Assembly (NCBI GenBank): GCA_014706385.1
Contig: JACGZH010000002.1
Location: 372,001 to 436,000, forward strand
DNA length: 64,000 nucleotides
From: Phaffia rhodozyma
Taxonomy: Eukaryota; Basidiomycota; Tremellomycetes; Cystofilobasidiales; Mrakiaceae
Direction: 5' to 3'
Shown here: in pieces, positions 10,191-21,479 of the stretch
How positions within the stretch are numbered: the first letter of the stretch is position 1
How the letters are laid out: each line of letters begins with the position of its first letter
Program-made: the position numbers and the translations under genes
Notes under the pieces: model-generated
Told to the model about the DNA's origin: nothing
What the model saw: only the letters and a program-made list of their open reading frames with translations
Database searches by the model: none

Positions 10191-12678
10191 ATGTCGCTCG
10201 CACAGAATCCTTCATCAAAAAAACTCATCAACGTATCTTCCCGTTCGCTCGTTCAGCTCCAGAGACATGCAGCCAGGTCAACAAGGACATCCCCTAGACG
10301 GCCCCTGTCGACTCAGTTAGCGTCTTCCTCGCCATCGTCATCAGCATCTTCCAATCCTCCTTCTCTTAGCTCGTTGTCTCTCACGAATTCTTCTTCCTCG
10401 TCTTCTTCTCCTTCGTCTTCTTCTACTTCATCCTCTTCATCTGCAAACGCTGTACCAACATCGACCTTGTCATCCTCACCAAGTTCCAGAGGTGGACTCC
10501 AGGTGGTCTATCAATCAAACGCAACCGTTAATCATGCTGCCGGACAGGCAGGTCCCCAACCATCCCTAACCCATTGTCATCCCTCGACTGCTCCGTCCCC
10601 TCCGCCTTCTTCTTCTCCACTTCCTTCTTCTCTTCCCGGCCCGTCTTCGAACAGTCCTCCTTCGCTCTCGTTCTTCGAGTTTTCAACCTTTTCTTCTACC
10701 GGCAACCCGGTGACCTCGCCCCCTTCTTCAAACAGCACATCCGCCTCGTCCCCCTCGCACGCCGGAAATAAACATCCTCGATCATCACCGCCCTCTTCGG
10801 GCTCGCCTTCGTCCCTTCTTTCCTCGTTCGATCCTACATCGACATATCCGGCGAACGCCTCACCCGCTTACTCACCAAGCGCGCTCGAGATCTGGTCCCT
10901 AGTTGAGAATCCAGGGTCCATAGGTCTCGGCTCTTCCTCAGACGTCTCGGCTGGCCTCAGGAGGCGACGCTTGGTCTTTGATGCAGGAGCGTTTGGAATC
11001 CCCAAAACCACCACCGGTGGACTCACTCGGGATATTCATAAAGCAAGCACTCCTTTCTCCATCGGACCTGGCCTTCCAGACGGCAGCCATCCACACGGCC
11101 ATTCCTACACCGGCTCGTCCTCCTCCGCCGGATGGAACAGCGAGGGCGAGAGTGAAAGCGTCAGGGTGGGCGAGGACGCGTATTTTGTTAAAACCTCGGC
11201 CGGTCCGGTCGTCGGTGGTGTTCAGGCGTTGGGGATTGCAGATGGAGTAGGTGGTTGGAGCCGCAAAGGAATCAAAGGGGCCAATCCAGGTCAGTGTTGT
11301 TCTGTCTTCCTTCCTCCTTTCGTTGATGCCATCTCCTTTTCTCCGTTCCCTCCCTCTTGCAGGCTACTAACGATGTCGTGTGCCTCGGTCCTCTATCTTC
11401 TTACAGGCCGCTTCTCAGCATTGCTGATGTCCCATATCGCTTCCTTGCTTCCACCTTCGTCGACGCTTCAGACGATTCTCTCTCAGTCGGCACCCGACCC
11501 GGTAGGAATCATGCAAGCCGGGTACGAACGTACACTTGAACAAGCCGCTCGAGAAGGCTTCGTAGGCTCCAGCACCGCTCTCCTCGCCGTTCTCAAAGGT
11601 GAAGAACTCAGGGTAGCCAACGTCGGCGACTGTTCGCTTTGGGTTATCAGAGAGGGTCGGATGGTGTTCAGGACAGAAGAGATGCAGCATGCTGTACGCT
11701 TCGATTCCTTCTTCGTCTTCTTCTCATGTCCACTCTCTTTTGATGCACTGACTGACCCTTGATTGAATGTTTCATGGGGATTGTATCAGTTCAACTACCC
11801 ATTCCAACTAGGAACCAACTCAAAAGAGACTCCCATCAAAGATGCAAAGAGCTATACCGTCAAGGTTGCCAAGGACGATGTTGTGTTGCTCTGTACGGAT
11901 GGCTTGGTTGATAATCTCGTAAGTTCGAAGAGCGAATGGCTCTGAGAAATGCCAGTGAAGAGATGTAATTTGACTTTATATCGTCCCTTCTTTTACAAAG
12001 TATGATGAGGAAATTTTGGAAGAGATTGCTTCGTTCTCTCCTCCGTCTGTATCATCGAGTAGCACGCCTTCTTCCTCGTCTTTGTCTTCAACATCGACGT
12101 CTGCCCATTCGTCAACACCTTCTTCGCCGGCATCCTCTTCGACGACGGGGACCGGTAACGGTGCTAGCGATAACACCGGATCACCTAGCTCATCACCTTC
12201 TACACCTTCCTCACCTTCTCCCTCTTCTCTTCCTCACCAGCCTAATCAACGACCTCCGATCTCTCCTCAGCGAATCTCTGAAGCTCTCTGTTCGAGAGCG
12301 AAAGCGATGTCGGCTTCAAGAGGCACGCCCTACGGTCCGAAGCAAGAGACTTCTTCGTTCGTCGGCGAAGGAGGTACAGGAGGACTAGGTAACGAGCGAT
12401 TCGAGATACCAAGTCCAGGTTTGGATGTCGGTGTAGATGGGGCGGGAATCGGAAATGGAACCTGGAGAGGAAGAGACATAAATTCGCCGTTCGGCGTAAA
12501 GGCCAGTGTATGTGGATTGAAGTTCTGGGGTGGGAAGGAAGATGGTTCGTGTGCTCTTTTTCTTTTCCTCTCTGGAAGAAATATGAACTGACAGACAGTG
12601 GATATACTTGTTTTTTTAGACATCTCGGTTCTAGTCGCCATCATTGGCGACCCGACAGTTTCTCCTCCTCATGCTTGA
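10191..12678 (+). CDS. PTC7: Mitochondrial PP2C-type protein phosphatase, Ptc7-like (copy A)
   Basis: Metal-dependent Ser/Thr phosphatase. Ptc7 in yeast acts on mitochondrial proteins including coenzyme Q synthesis factors. Exons: 10191-11289, 11407-11693, 11790-11918, 12001-12544, 12620-12678 (705 aa, much longer than usual). The N-terminus is arginine/serine-rich with hydrophobic residues (RSLVQLQRHAAR), a plausible mitochondrial presequence, followed by about 200 residues of Ser/Pro low complexity. The core shows GEDAYF, ADGVGGW, VGSSTALLAV, VANVGDCSLWV, EEMQHAFNYPFQLG, LLCTDGLVDNL and the final GGKEDDISVLVA. A Ser/Thr/Pro-rich insertion of about 120 residues or more sits between DGLVDNLYDEEIL and the last strand. 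The first in-frame ATG is 10191; the frame opens earlier only at GTG. A second paralogue lies at 44133. Confidence 0.9.
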
Positions 12679-13388
12679 TCATTCAATCATTTTTTCCCTT
12701 CCTTTTCTCTCTTTTGCTTTTTTGTGTTATTCTCTGAACAATCTGTCGTCCTAGTTGGATGTCTCTTAGTTTTCCGCTTGTTGCTCATTGTACAGTCTTT
12801 CTCTTATCTGTGTCATCTCATAAATTTCTCTCTCCCTTCTGTCTATTGTAAACGCGAGAACAAGAACTTCCGCGCTATTCTTCTCCAGAGTTGTACCCTT
12901 CCATTCTTTTCTGTTTGTTTTCGTTCACTTCTTTTTGTACGTGTCTATTCTCCACGTCTGGCGTTTGTCTTGCCTCGACGGTTGTGTTCTTTTGTCTATA
13001 TAAAGTGTCGGTCCGTTGATAATCTCACTCTTTTTTGTCTTTATTATCAACTTCCTCCGTCTGCGTCTGCGTATCCTTCCTTCTCTATACTTATAGTTTC
13101 TGATCCTTTAGCCCTCTACACTCTCTCCATCCATCCATCCTCTTCTCCTTTCATTGAGGTTTGATTGAATCATGTATATGTTTCTTAAAGGTTGTACTGA
13201 TGCCGCTTGCCAGTTACCATCCGTCCGTAACCACTCGGCGGCATCTGTTTATTTTTTTTTATAGAGGGGTTTTGTCATCCTCATCATCCTCATCATCCTC
13301 ATCATCATCATCATCATCATCCATTCATCATCCATCTTCATAACCTTTCACCTGGCTATCCTTACTCATTACTGAGCACATATCAACG
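12679..13388. other. Intergenic region PTC7/OTU2
   Basis: This 710-bp region is C/T-rich and holds the 3' end of the phosphatase gene and the promoter of the OTU gene. A TCA/TCATCC repeat lies at about 13278-13340. No gene is seen. Confidence 0.5.
13278..13340. repeat. TCATCC/TCA short tandem repeat
   Basis: A tract of repeating TCATCC and TCA units lies about 50 bp upstream of the OTU gene start. Confidence 0.9.
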
Positions 13389-15004
13389 ATGGGTAAGAAG
13401 TCGTTCAAAAAGAAAGTCCAGGATTGCTTCTCCCCCTCCGGATCACCAAAGACATCAGCCCCGATATACCAACTTGATCCTGCCGAGATTGCCGAACAAG
13501 AACGAATCGAACGTGAGCAAGAAGAAGAAGATCTACGGAAGTTAGCTGCCGAACAAGCTCAAGAGGATGCTAAAGCTCAAGCTCAGGCTCAGGCGGAGGA
13601 AGAGGAATTGAAAAAGATGGAGGATAGACAGATGGTGGTTGACCAACAGGAGGCTCTGTTGGACCAGGCGCATGCGAACCTTGGCGGACAGAAGAAGGGA
13701 TCAAGCAGAGATCGGTTCAAAGAACGAGAAGTTCGTTATTCTTTCTTTCTTTCTTTCTTTCTTTCTTCTTCTTTCTTCTCCTTCCTTCGCTCTCTTGTAT
13801 ATTTTTGAGCTATCTTTCTTGATTGCGTCGGAATTTGCTTTTGCTTCACGAGAGAACTCACCAGCATCTGTCCTTTTTGGGGTCTGTTCTGGGTTTGGCG
13901 CGGTGATGCTCCGGCTTTTTATCAACAACCGACAGGCACGAAAGCAAGCCGCGTTCGAAGCTTCGCTGCCCCCTCCGAACGAGGAGGAGGATGCTAGGAT
14001 CACTAGAGAGAAGCTACTCGAGAAGGACTCACTCACAAAGACGTGTGCGGAGCTAAAGTTGGAGTGTCATGAAGTGGGTGCCCCTCTTTTCCTTCTCCTT
14101 CTTTCGTGGTGATTGGGCGCGCGACGCGAGGATCTTTGAGGACAACGGGTACTTATGCTACGTACTCATGTGAATTCAGATCTCCCCAGATGGACATGTA
14201 CGCCCCACAATTACCATTATGTTTTGGAACCACTGATTAGAACTCTAATCGTCTGGATCAATCTTCAATCGGATAATAGTGTATGTACAGCGCGATTGCG
14301 GATCAGTTGGCCATCCTTGGATTAATATCACCCAAAGCAGTTCGTCTCTCTTCCTGTCCTTCTACGTATCTCGCTTGCAGAGTCAGAGGAAGTAATGACT
14401 TCCTTTGAGGTGTATGTCATCTTCAGAACTTGTACCAGACTACCAGACACGCCGCAGCAGACTATATCGCTTCCCACCCAGACGACTTTATTCCTTTCCT
14501 TGCTGCTGCCGGAGGAGAGGATACTGCAGGCGCACTAGACGACGGAATGTTGGACGCGGCTGGACTAAAGGAGTACACCGACCGAGTTAGAGAGAGCGGA
14601 GATTGGGGAGGCGAGCCTGAGGTTTGTTTTTTGCCTCTTTCTCGTTTCTTTCTTTTTCAAACACTCATTCCGTTTCCTTAATCCTTTCTTATTTGTGTGT
14701 GACTACTTGGACTGGACAGATCTTGGCGCTCTCGAGGCATTACAACATCCCTATCCATGTGATTCAACAAGGTCCTCCAACTATCGTCGCTCATGCGCCT
14801 GGACCAGAGGGAAGTGGAACGATCACTGTTTCCGAGGCGAGAGCAACCCGATCAGTCAAAATCAGCTTCCATACCAAGTTTGTTTTCCCTCTTCTTGCTT
14901 ACCTTATTGAGGAAAAAAATAATGGATTGACCCTCTTGATTGGCTTGGTATGGTTTGTAACTTTCAGGATGTATGGTCTTGGAGCACATTATAGTCAGTT
15001 TTGA
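13389..15004 (+). CDS. OTU2: OTU-domain deubiquitinase, OTUD6B/Otu2 type
   Basis: Cysteine protease that removes ubiquitin; Otu2/OTUD6 members act on ribosomal subunits and translation factors. Exons: 13389-13730, 13936-14073, 14180-14197, 14280-14339, 14427-14621, 14720-14877, 14968-15004 (315 aa). The N-terminal third is an E/K/Q-rich coiled coil, as in OTUD6. The catalytic loop ISPDGH is encoded by an 18-nt exon, and the catalytic cysteine opens the next exon (CMYSAIADQLAILG). The C-terminal histidine is in YGLGAHY. As modelled the end is HYSQF and stop. A GTCAGT donor inside the last codons could splice to an acceptor near 15040 and give a different tail, so the exact 3' end is uncertain. 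Confidence 0.88.
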
Positions 15005-16068
15005 TTTCTTTCTCCTCTTCCCTCTACAAATCTCGTATAGCAAGCTCGAAGACAAGAGTCATCTATTTTCGTCTGATTGCTCACTTCTGAGTCAAGATAC
15101 TGAGTCTACCTTTCTCTTGCTTGTCTGTCTCTGCTGCTTGCCTTTTGCAACGTTGATACTATAGATTCACGTGAGTCATGTTTCTATCTGTCTATCTATT
15201 TCACAGGTTTCTCATACTCGTCCACTAACCTCTTTCCTCTCTTTCATATGGATTACAATCATGACTTAGTCCGAGAACATTCGTTCCGACATCCAAACAA
15301 CGACGTTCTCAAACCCAACATCCCGGTCTAACCGATTTGATTGACTGTTGCCTTCTGTACCAATTCACTCTGCTTATCGTTCCTGGCGCGTTTATAATCT
15401 TTCAAATCCCTTAGATCTTGTACCCATCGATTTTCTCTCGGTAGATTATTCTCTAATAAAACAGACATCAGCTTAGTTGTTCTGCCCTTCTCTTTCCCTT
15501 CTGCCTTGCTCTTTTCCTTTACTCTCGCTCCTCGTTCACCCACTCGCTTATCGCTTGGTTGACCTCCGCACACACGCTTACTCTCGTCTTTTTTTCTTGC
15601 CTTTTGCTGATGCATCTGTTTCGTTTCGTCTTTCTCAAAGTCTTCCCATCTGCTCTTCTGCATCGGAAATCAAACTGGAATGGGAGAGCATGTATGGGGG
15701 ACGCTCGGGATGTAATTTGCCATGCTGTGACGAGATTTAATGGTATCTTGCTTGGAGCGGCCATCGCGGATCTGGACGCCGTCTCCTTCTTTGGCAGCTT
15801 TGCAGAGAATCAATGTAAAGGTCATGTTGATGTTGATGTTGATGTTGATGTGACAAGGAATGCCAATCTGAATGAGTTCCTGTCTCTCCCCCTTATTCGC
15901 TGGTCAACGGAGTGAATGATTGGTGTAACTGTAGTCATCTTAAAAAAGGAAAAAAAAACAAACAGATACAGAACAGCATCTATCACGGAAACACCTATTT
16001 CTATTCATTCCAATTCAACAACCCATCACGAACAAGGAGGGAGGAAGGAGGGAAGGAAGAAAGTCAAG
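15005..16068. other. Intergenic region between convergent OTU2 and hydrolase genes
   Basis: This region of 1.06 kb contains open frames of C/T-rich low complexity with no family resemblance. A hexanucleotide GTTGAT repeat lies at about 15823-15851. No gene is supported. Confidence 0.5.
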
Positions 16069-18209
16069 CTAAACATCTACAAAGACCCTCTTCTTGGCGA
16101 CCCACTTAAATGGTCCTCCTCCTTCATCCTGCTCCTTAATCTTGAACCCGACGTACTTTCCCTCTGAGATGTATTTCAGCTCCCTCTCGTCGTCGGAGGA
16201 TGATGACGAAGAAGAGGAGGAGGAAGAGGAGACAAGTTCAGAAGAGGCAAGAAGGAATTCAGAGATCGGTTTGTGCAGCCATCTATCTGGCGGAGAGAAT
16301 AGAGGGAATCCGTTCTCGAACCATCCTAGATGACCACCACCGCCGATAACGGCTAGAACAGCATGCGAGGATTTTGAAAATTTTTCGATCGGAAGCATAT
16401 CACCCGGAATGATAGGATCATCGAATGCGCTGATACACAATGTCGGACTGTTTGGTAGCGTAAGAATCAGTACCGAGAGAAAAAGAAGACAGAGATACAC
16501 ATGATGGAGGAGAAGCGAAGAAGAGACGCACATAGCAATCTGATGAAGTTTATTTTGAGGACTCGCCCACTTCGGAAGCAGCAACGGATTCTTGTCAGCG
16601 TCACATCCAGCTGAGCGATTTAATACAAAGAAAACGAACCTGATAATATGCCTCGGCATTAGGGAAAGGGAAACATTCCGGGCTACCTCCTACGGTACTG
16701 ACGACCACCTCATCTGTCTCTCTCAATGTTGGTCTCCACATCTTTTTGATAAAAGCGATATGACGGGCAATCCTAGATTCTGGATGAGCGAAAATCTCTG
16801 CCGAAGCGGGAGATTTAATAATTTTGTTAAAGATATTGAGAATGTTGGTACCCATCGATCGAGAGTAGACCTGTCGGGAGAAGAATGTGGCGTCGAGTCT
16901 GGCAGACATCCCAGGGCAGCTAAATAAGGAGAAACGATAATAAATAACAAACGGCTTAATTGAGGTCTTTGTGCGGGCAGAGAGTAGAAGGAAGAGCTCA
17001 CTCCCAAGGTGCGCTGACGACGGTGGCAGATTTCAAGATACAATGCGCGCCCTCCTCGGCAACGAATCGAGCGAGTACACCAGCTCCAAGAGAGAATCCA
17101 CAGCCCAATAGAGGTGCGTTGGGATATTTCTGAGAGATGTGCAATACGGCCGTTCGGAAGTCTGTTTGAGATATCGGCAGGACATGATCAGAAGAAGGAA
17201 GGAATGGCGAAGATGAATCCCAATCAAGAGAACACTACAGACCATCGGTATATCCGGCCGAATAGAGCTGAGCGGATGTGACAGGAACATCAGCGCATCC
17301 CCTGAACTAGCTTTCCCAAACGTCAAAGTCAGCTACCAGCCACACATGTTCAAGAATGAGAGCAAAGTTCTTACGTTGACGACTACACCTCTGAGACCCA
17401 GACCACCAAGTACCTTATCTTTCGTAGCATGAGCCATGACATTCCTCACATAACTTTCGTACGATCCTCCGGTGAGTCCGTGGGCGATGATGAGTACGGG
17501 GGTGTCTTCAGCTGGCGTGAACGAGTTGACGACAAAGTCGAGACCGAGTGTACCATTATCAACAGTTTCAAGAAGAGTCCGGGAGTAAGTCACTGGATCA
17601 ATAAGTGTGAAGTTTCCTAGGACGTTGTAAATTGTTTGAAGATCGCCACCTTTGAGAAGGGAGAAAGTTCAAATGAACAGTGAATTCAACTATTAGTCCA
17701 TGAGCGTCAGCTAACAAAAGGAGCTAAACGGGTACAAACTCCAGAGCCACCAAGAGGGTTTGAAAATTCCTCTAAGAGAGGGACAAGAATCTCTGATCCA
17801 CTTATGAGACGAATTGAAGGATGAAGGAGAGCAGAACGAATTGATTATGATCAGCCTTTTGGAAAGAAGCGGCGCATGTGAAGAGAGCAGGCAGTCAGTA
17901 GAGGAACAGGAGTAGGCGAGGGCACGAACGTCATGAACACTAATCGACTCTATCTCTTTGCCCGATCCAACTCGATGGACGTTCACCATTTCTGGATCTG
18001 CAGGACCAGGAATGATGATGATAGACTTCCTTTTGGGAGAAGGAAGGATCATGTCTCTGAGCCTGTAGGGGTTGACGAGTAACGATTGAGAAATAATGAC
18101 GTGGGAGAGGCGATACGGTTAATGAACGGGTTTCTCGACAAAAAAACTCAACACTAAGAACAGGTCAAACTCACAGCCTGAAGAGGCCTCTACTTCGTTC
18201 GAACAGCAT
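16069..18209 (-). CDS. Alpha/beta hydrolase of the YheT/EHT1-EEB1/ABHD1-3 family
   Basis: Likely an acyl-ester hydrolase or acyltransferase; yeast Eht1/Eeb1 make and hydrolyse medium-chain ethyl esters and YMR210w is a monoacylglycerol lipase. Exons from the 5' end: 18209-18175, 18062-17930, 17800-17740, 17649-17375, 17306-17243, 17161-17002, 16919-16640, 16569-16532, 16447-16069 (474 aa), all in phase. Landmarks: CPSLRGIFKPSWWLWSGDLQT, the oxyanion region IIAHGLTGGS, VVNFRGCADVPVTS, nucleophile elbow GCGFSLGAG, acid SAFDDPIIP, catalytic histidine GGGGHLGWF. A run of about 12 serines then acidic residues precedes a lysine-rich C-terminus. It is divergent from Kae1 with about 205 bp between starts. 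The substrate cannot be told. Confidence 0.88.
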
Positions 18210-18414
18210 CGTCGATATCCTTCTAGAAAGAAGAAGGGAGGATAAACGAAGTAAGTGTGTATGTCTCAAAGACGAGTGAGTGTTGGCGATAGAGCTCCTG
18301 TTCTTTTTCTCGGAGGGACGCTGACGATATCTTTTCCTTACGTAAGCGTTTCATTTCATCCTCACTTTCTCACCTTCTGATCCTCGTCCTAGCTCACTCA
18401 TCCCACCGTCAACC

Positions 18415-20086
18415 ATGGTTGCTACAACAAAGAAACGATCAAGAAAGAATCCTCTTCCTCCTCTCAGTGAGTATATGGTGTGATGATGCTGCTGATTTCG
18501 ATGGTATGATCCAATCTAACATAGTTCTTCTCTTTAGCCAAACCGTTGATCTGTCTGGGATTGGAAGGCTCAGCCAACAAACTAGGCGCCGGTCTTATCC
18601 TCCATCATCCTTCTGGTCAAACCACAGTACTTTCCAATGTTAGACACACCTATATCACACCACCAGGAGAAGGGTTCCTTCCGACTGACACCGCCAAACA
18701 TCATAGACAATGGGCTGTCAGTGTTGTTAGGGACGCCATGGTCGGCGCTGGAGTCGGATGGAAGGACGTCGATGTGATTGCTTATACAAAAGGTCAATCA
18801 ACTTTCGTCCAAGTGTGCAAGACAGAGCTTCCGAACTCACATGCCTCTTTGACTCATCTGTAGGCCCAGGAATGGGAGGCCCATTACAGGTGTTCTCTTT
18901 GGTGGCAAGAACGTTATCGCTTATGCATAACATTCCGCTTATAGGTGTCAACCACTGTGTCGCCCGTTTGTCCACTCTTGTTACTCTGCCATGTCTCTCT
19001 TTAGTCACTTATTTCCCTCTTTCTACATGTGAAACCAGATATTGAAATCGCTCGGTTCATCACCTCGTCTCCGAACCCAATTGTTCTTTATGTGTCGGGT
19101 GGAAATACCCAGGTGATCGCGTACTCTCAACAACGCTATCGAATCTTCGGCGAGACGCTCGATATCGCTGTAGGAAACTGCCTGGACCGATTTGCAAGAA
19201 CTGTCGGTTTATCTAATGATCCAAACCCAGGGTTCAATATCGAAAAGGAGGCCAAGAAGTAAGCTGCAATCATACCGTTCAACCATTGTGATGAATAAGT
19301 GTTGATCTTTGTACTCTTATCCATCTATACACCGCTCGCCGCAGAGGAAACCGACTCGTGCCGTTGCCGTACTCGACCAAAGGAATGGATCTTACACTGT
19401 CCGGAATTTTGACTGCCGTCGAAGCCTACACACTTCTTCCAAACTTTGTTCCGCTCACGTCAGATTCGTCATTCACCCCGACGACAAAACCAAACATGTC
19501 GACCCTCAAGGCGCTCAACCAAGCTCCTTCGTATACTGGCCAGTCGATTGACGAGGGAGAGATCACAGTAGGGGATCTATGCTTCAGTTTGCAGGAATGC
19601 GTGTTCGGGATGTTGGTCGAGATCACCGAGCGGGCTTTGGCTCATGTAGGAGGAAAAGGTGGAGAGGTGCTCATTGTTGGTGGTGTTGGATGTCAGTATC
19701 TCTATCCTTTGATTGAAGGAAGGAATGTACTTGCCTTTGTGATACTCACGCGGTTTCTCTTCTTCTCTTCTTTGTGTGTGTAGGCAACAAACGATTGCAA
19801 GAGATGATGGGTATAATGGCTTCCGAACGTGGCGGCAAACTCTATGCTACGGACGAACGGTACGCTTCTTCTTATTTTTCTCTCTTCAGCGTCTCTTTTC
19901 TCATTTACTGAATCTCGGTCTGACCTTCTTGCCTTGTGGAAACGCAGGTTCTGTATCGACAATGGAATCATGATTGCTCAGGCCGGATTACTTCAGTACC
20001 GAATGGGCCAGACCACGCCACTCGAGCAGACGACCACCACTCAGCGGTTCAGGACCGATGAAGTCCTTGTGAGCTGGAGGAACTAG
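18415..20086 (+). CDS. KAE1: tRNA N6-threonylcarbamoyladenosine transferase Kae1 (KEOPS)
   Basis: Catalytic subunit of the KEOPS complex, transferring threonylcarbamoyl to A37 of ANN-decoding tRNAs; also linked to telomere upkeep. Exons: 18415-18466, 18538-18792, 18864-18965, 19039-19258, 19345-19691, 19784-19859, 19948-20086 (396 aa). ASKHA-fold motifs: [20 protein letters not shown], metal-binding histidines in NHCVAHIEIAR, phosphate loop [26 protein letters not shown], the [10 protein letters not shown] segment, GGVGCNKRL and [12 protein letters not shown] with the metal aspartate. Roughly 40 residues are inserted after [11 protein letters not shown], before the DLCFSLQE helix. A lysine/arginine-rich extension lies at the N-terminus. 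Confidence 0.96.
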
Positions 20087-20321
20087 AACTGGATACTACG
20101 ATATATAATGAATGCGCACAAAGCATGTCTAAACAGAAACATCTTATACTGAGACGGGTGTGAACAACGGTGACTGCCCTCGAATGATTACCTAAGCATC
20201 ACGTAACCATCTGCTCGGATCACCGTAACCAGTCTTCCTCCTCCTTCTCTCAAACTCTCTCCTAAACGTTTACTTCTACCTTCTATCTATCCTTGTACCA
20301 TCGATCTTGATCATCCTTGCA

Positions 20322-21479
20322 ATGTCTGCTCTCCTCCGAACTGCTGCCCGAAGGGCCCCTGTCCCCTCTGTCTCCCAGATTGGACTTCGATCCCTTCACT
20401 TTGAGAACGTTGCTACGTACGTTAATTTTCTCTCTTTCTCTTGTTTCTTCTCTTTTTTTTTTTCTTCGATTGTGATTCGTACTTTTCTCCTTTCACTCCT
20501 ATGTCTTCTTCGCATATCTTTTTGGCTCCATGGATCATACAAGAGGAGAACGAACTAAGCACTGATCATCATGGAGAAGGATTGCTAACAAAATGCCCTT
20601 TTTCCTTTGCTTCTTGACTTGATCGGACTATTCTGCGGCCTATCTTGAAATAGCACTGTACGTTTTTTTCTTTCCTTTCTCCTCTTCTGAAGTTCGGAAG
20701 CGACAAAAGATTACAGATATATCAGTACATGAGCTCCTACTCTGTGCTCGTTCTCTGGTTCATCTGTGGATCGTCATCCTTGTCTTTCCGATCCGATCCT
20801 CTTTTTTCCTCCTTGCTGAGAGAGGGTGATAGAGAGAATTGACGTGTTTTCTCAGTCAAAGCTCGTAATTAATCCTCGCCTCTTCTTAATTCGAACCTAA
20901 ACAGGCTACTCCTTGGTCCACTTTCGCTTCCAGGAAGCCCAAGACTTTCCAGTTCCTTCTCCTCGGAACTTGCGGGTATGTTTTGTCTTCTTCTGTTACT
21001 AACCGTTCTTTCTGTTGCTCCACGGCTGCATAGACAGGAGTTACTTTTCGGGTTGATATTGACTGGTCTTTCTCCATTTTTCCGAACTGAGATAACATAG
21101 ATTCTGGTTTGCTCTCCCCTTCATCGTTTCTCGTATGTCATCCTTCTGTTTTCACTGTATGATGTGTAGGACATCGAGGACATGTAGAGATGGGTTTGAT
21201 AGGTGAATGTCTTACTGATCGTTGATCATTTCGGTTCGCACTCAATCTGGAATCATATTTGATACCGCGTCTTTATAGAGTACCAGCTGTACGTCCTTCC
21301 TCTCTTTGTCATTTGTTTGTCTTCATGTGGAGACCGATTTGAGATCTATCTCTGACAAAGCTTTCATCATCCATTTACTTCTCTCGCGTCGCTTTCTCGG
21401 CCCTCTGATGATACTGATGGTGGTATATAGCCGAAAGACCAACAAGCACCTCGGTTGGTACGACCCTGAGGAGCTCTAA
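20322..21479 (+). CDS. COX8: Cytochrome c oxidase subunit 8 (VIIc family), with micro-exons
   Basis: Single-span nuclear-encoded subunit of mitochondrial complex IV. Modelled exons: 20322-20416, 20654-20657 (4 nt), 20905-20975, 21101-21132, 21279-21288 (10 nt), 21431-21479 (86 aa). The presequence SALLRTAARRAP precedes the mature start RSLHFENV, then SRKPKTFQFLLLGTCG, the membrane segment GFWFALPFIV and QYQLRKTNKHLGWYDPEEL. The yeast and human order is HF/HY, then RK, a G-F-P-F membrane segment and QL-K. The 4-nt exon is needed to keep phase between good splice sites (GTACGT donors on both neighbours) and gives a spacing like yeast Cox8. An alternative GTTGCT donor would skip it but shortens the linker. 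Over 75% of the gene is intron. Confidence 0.82.
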
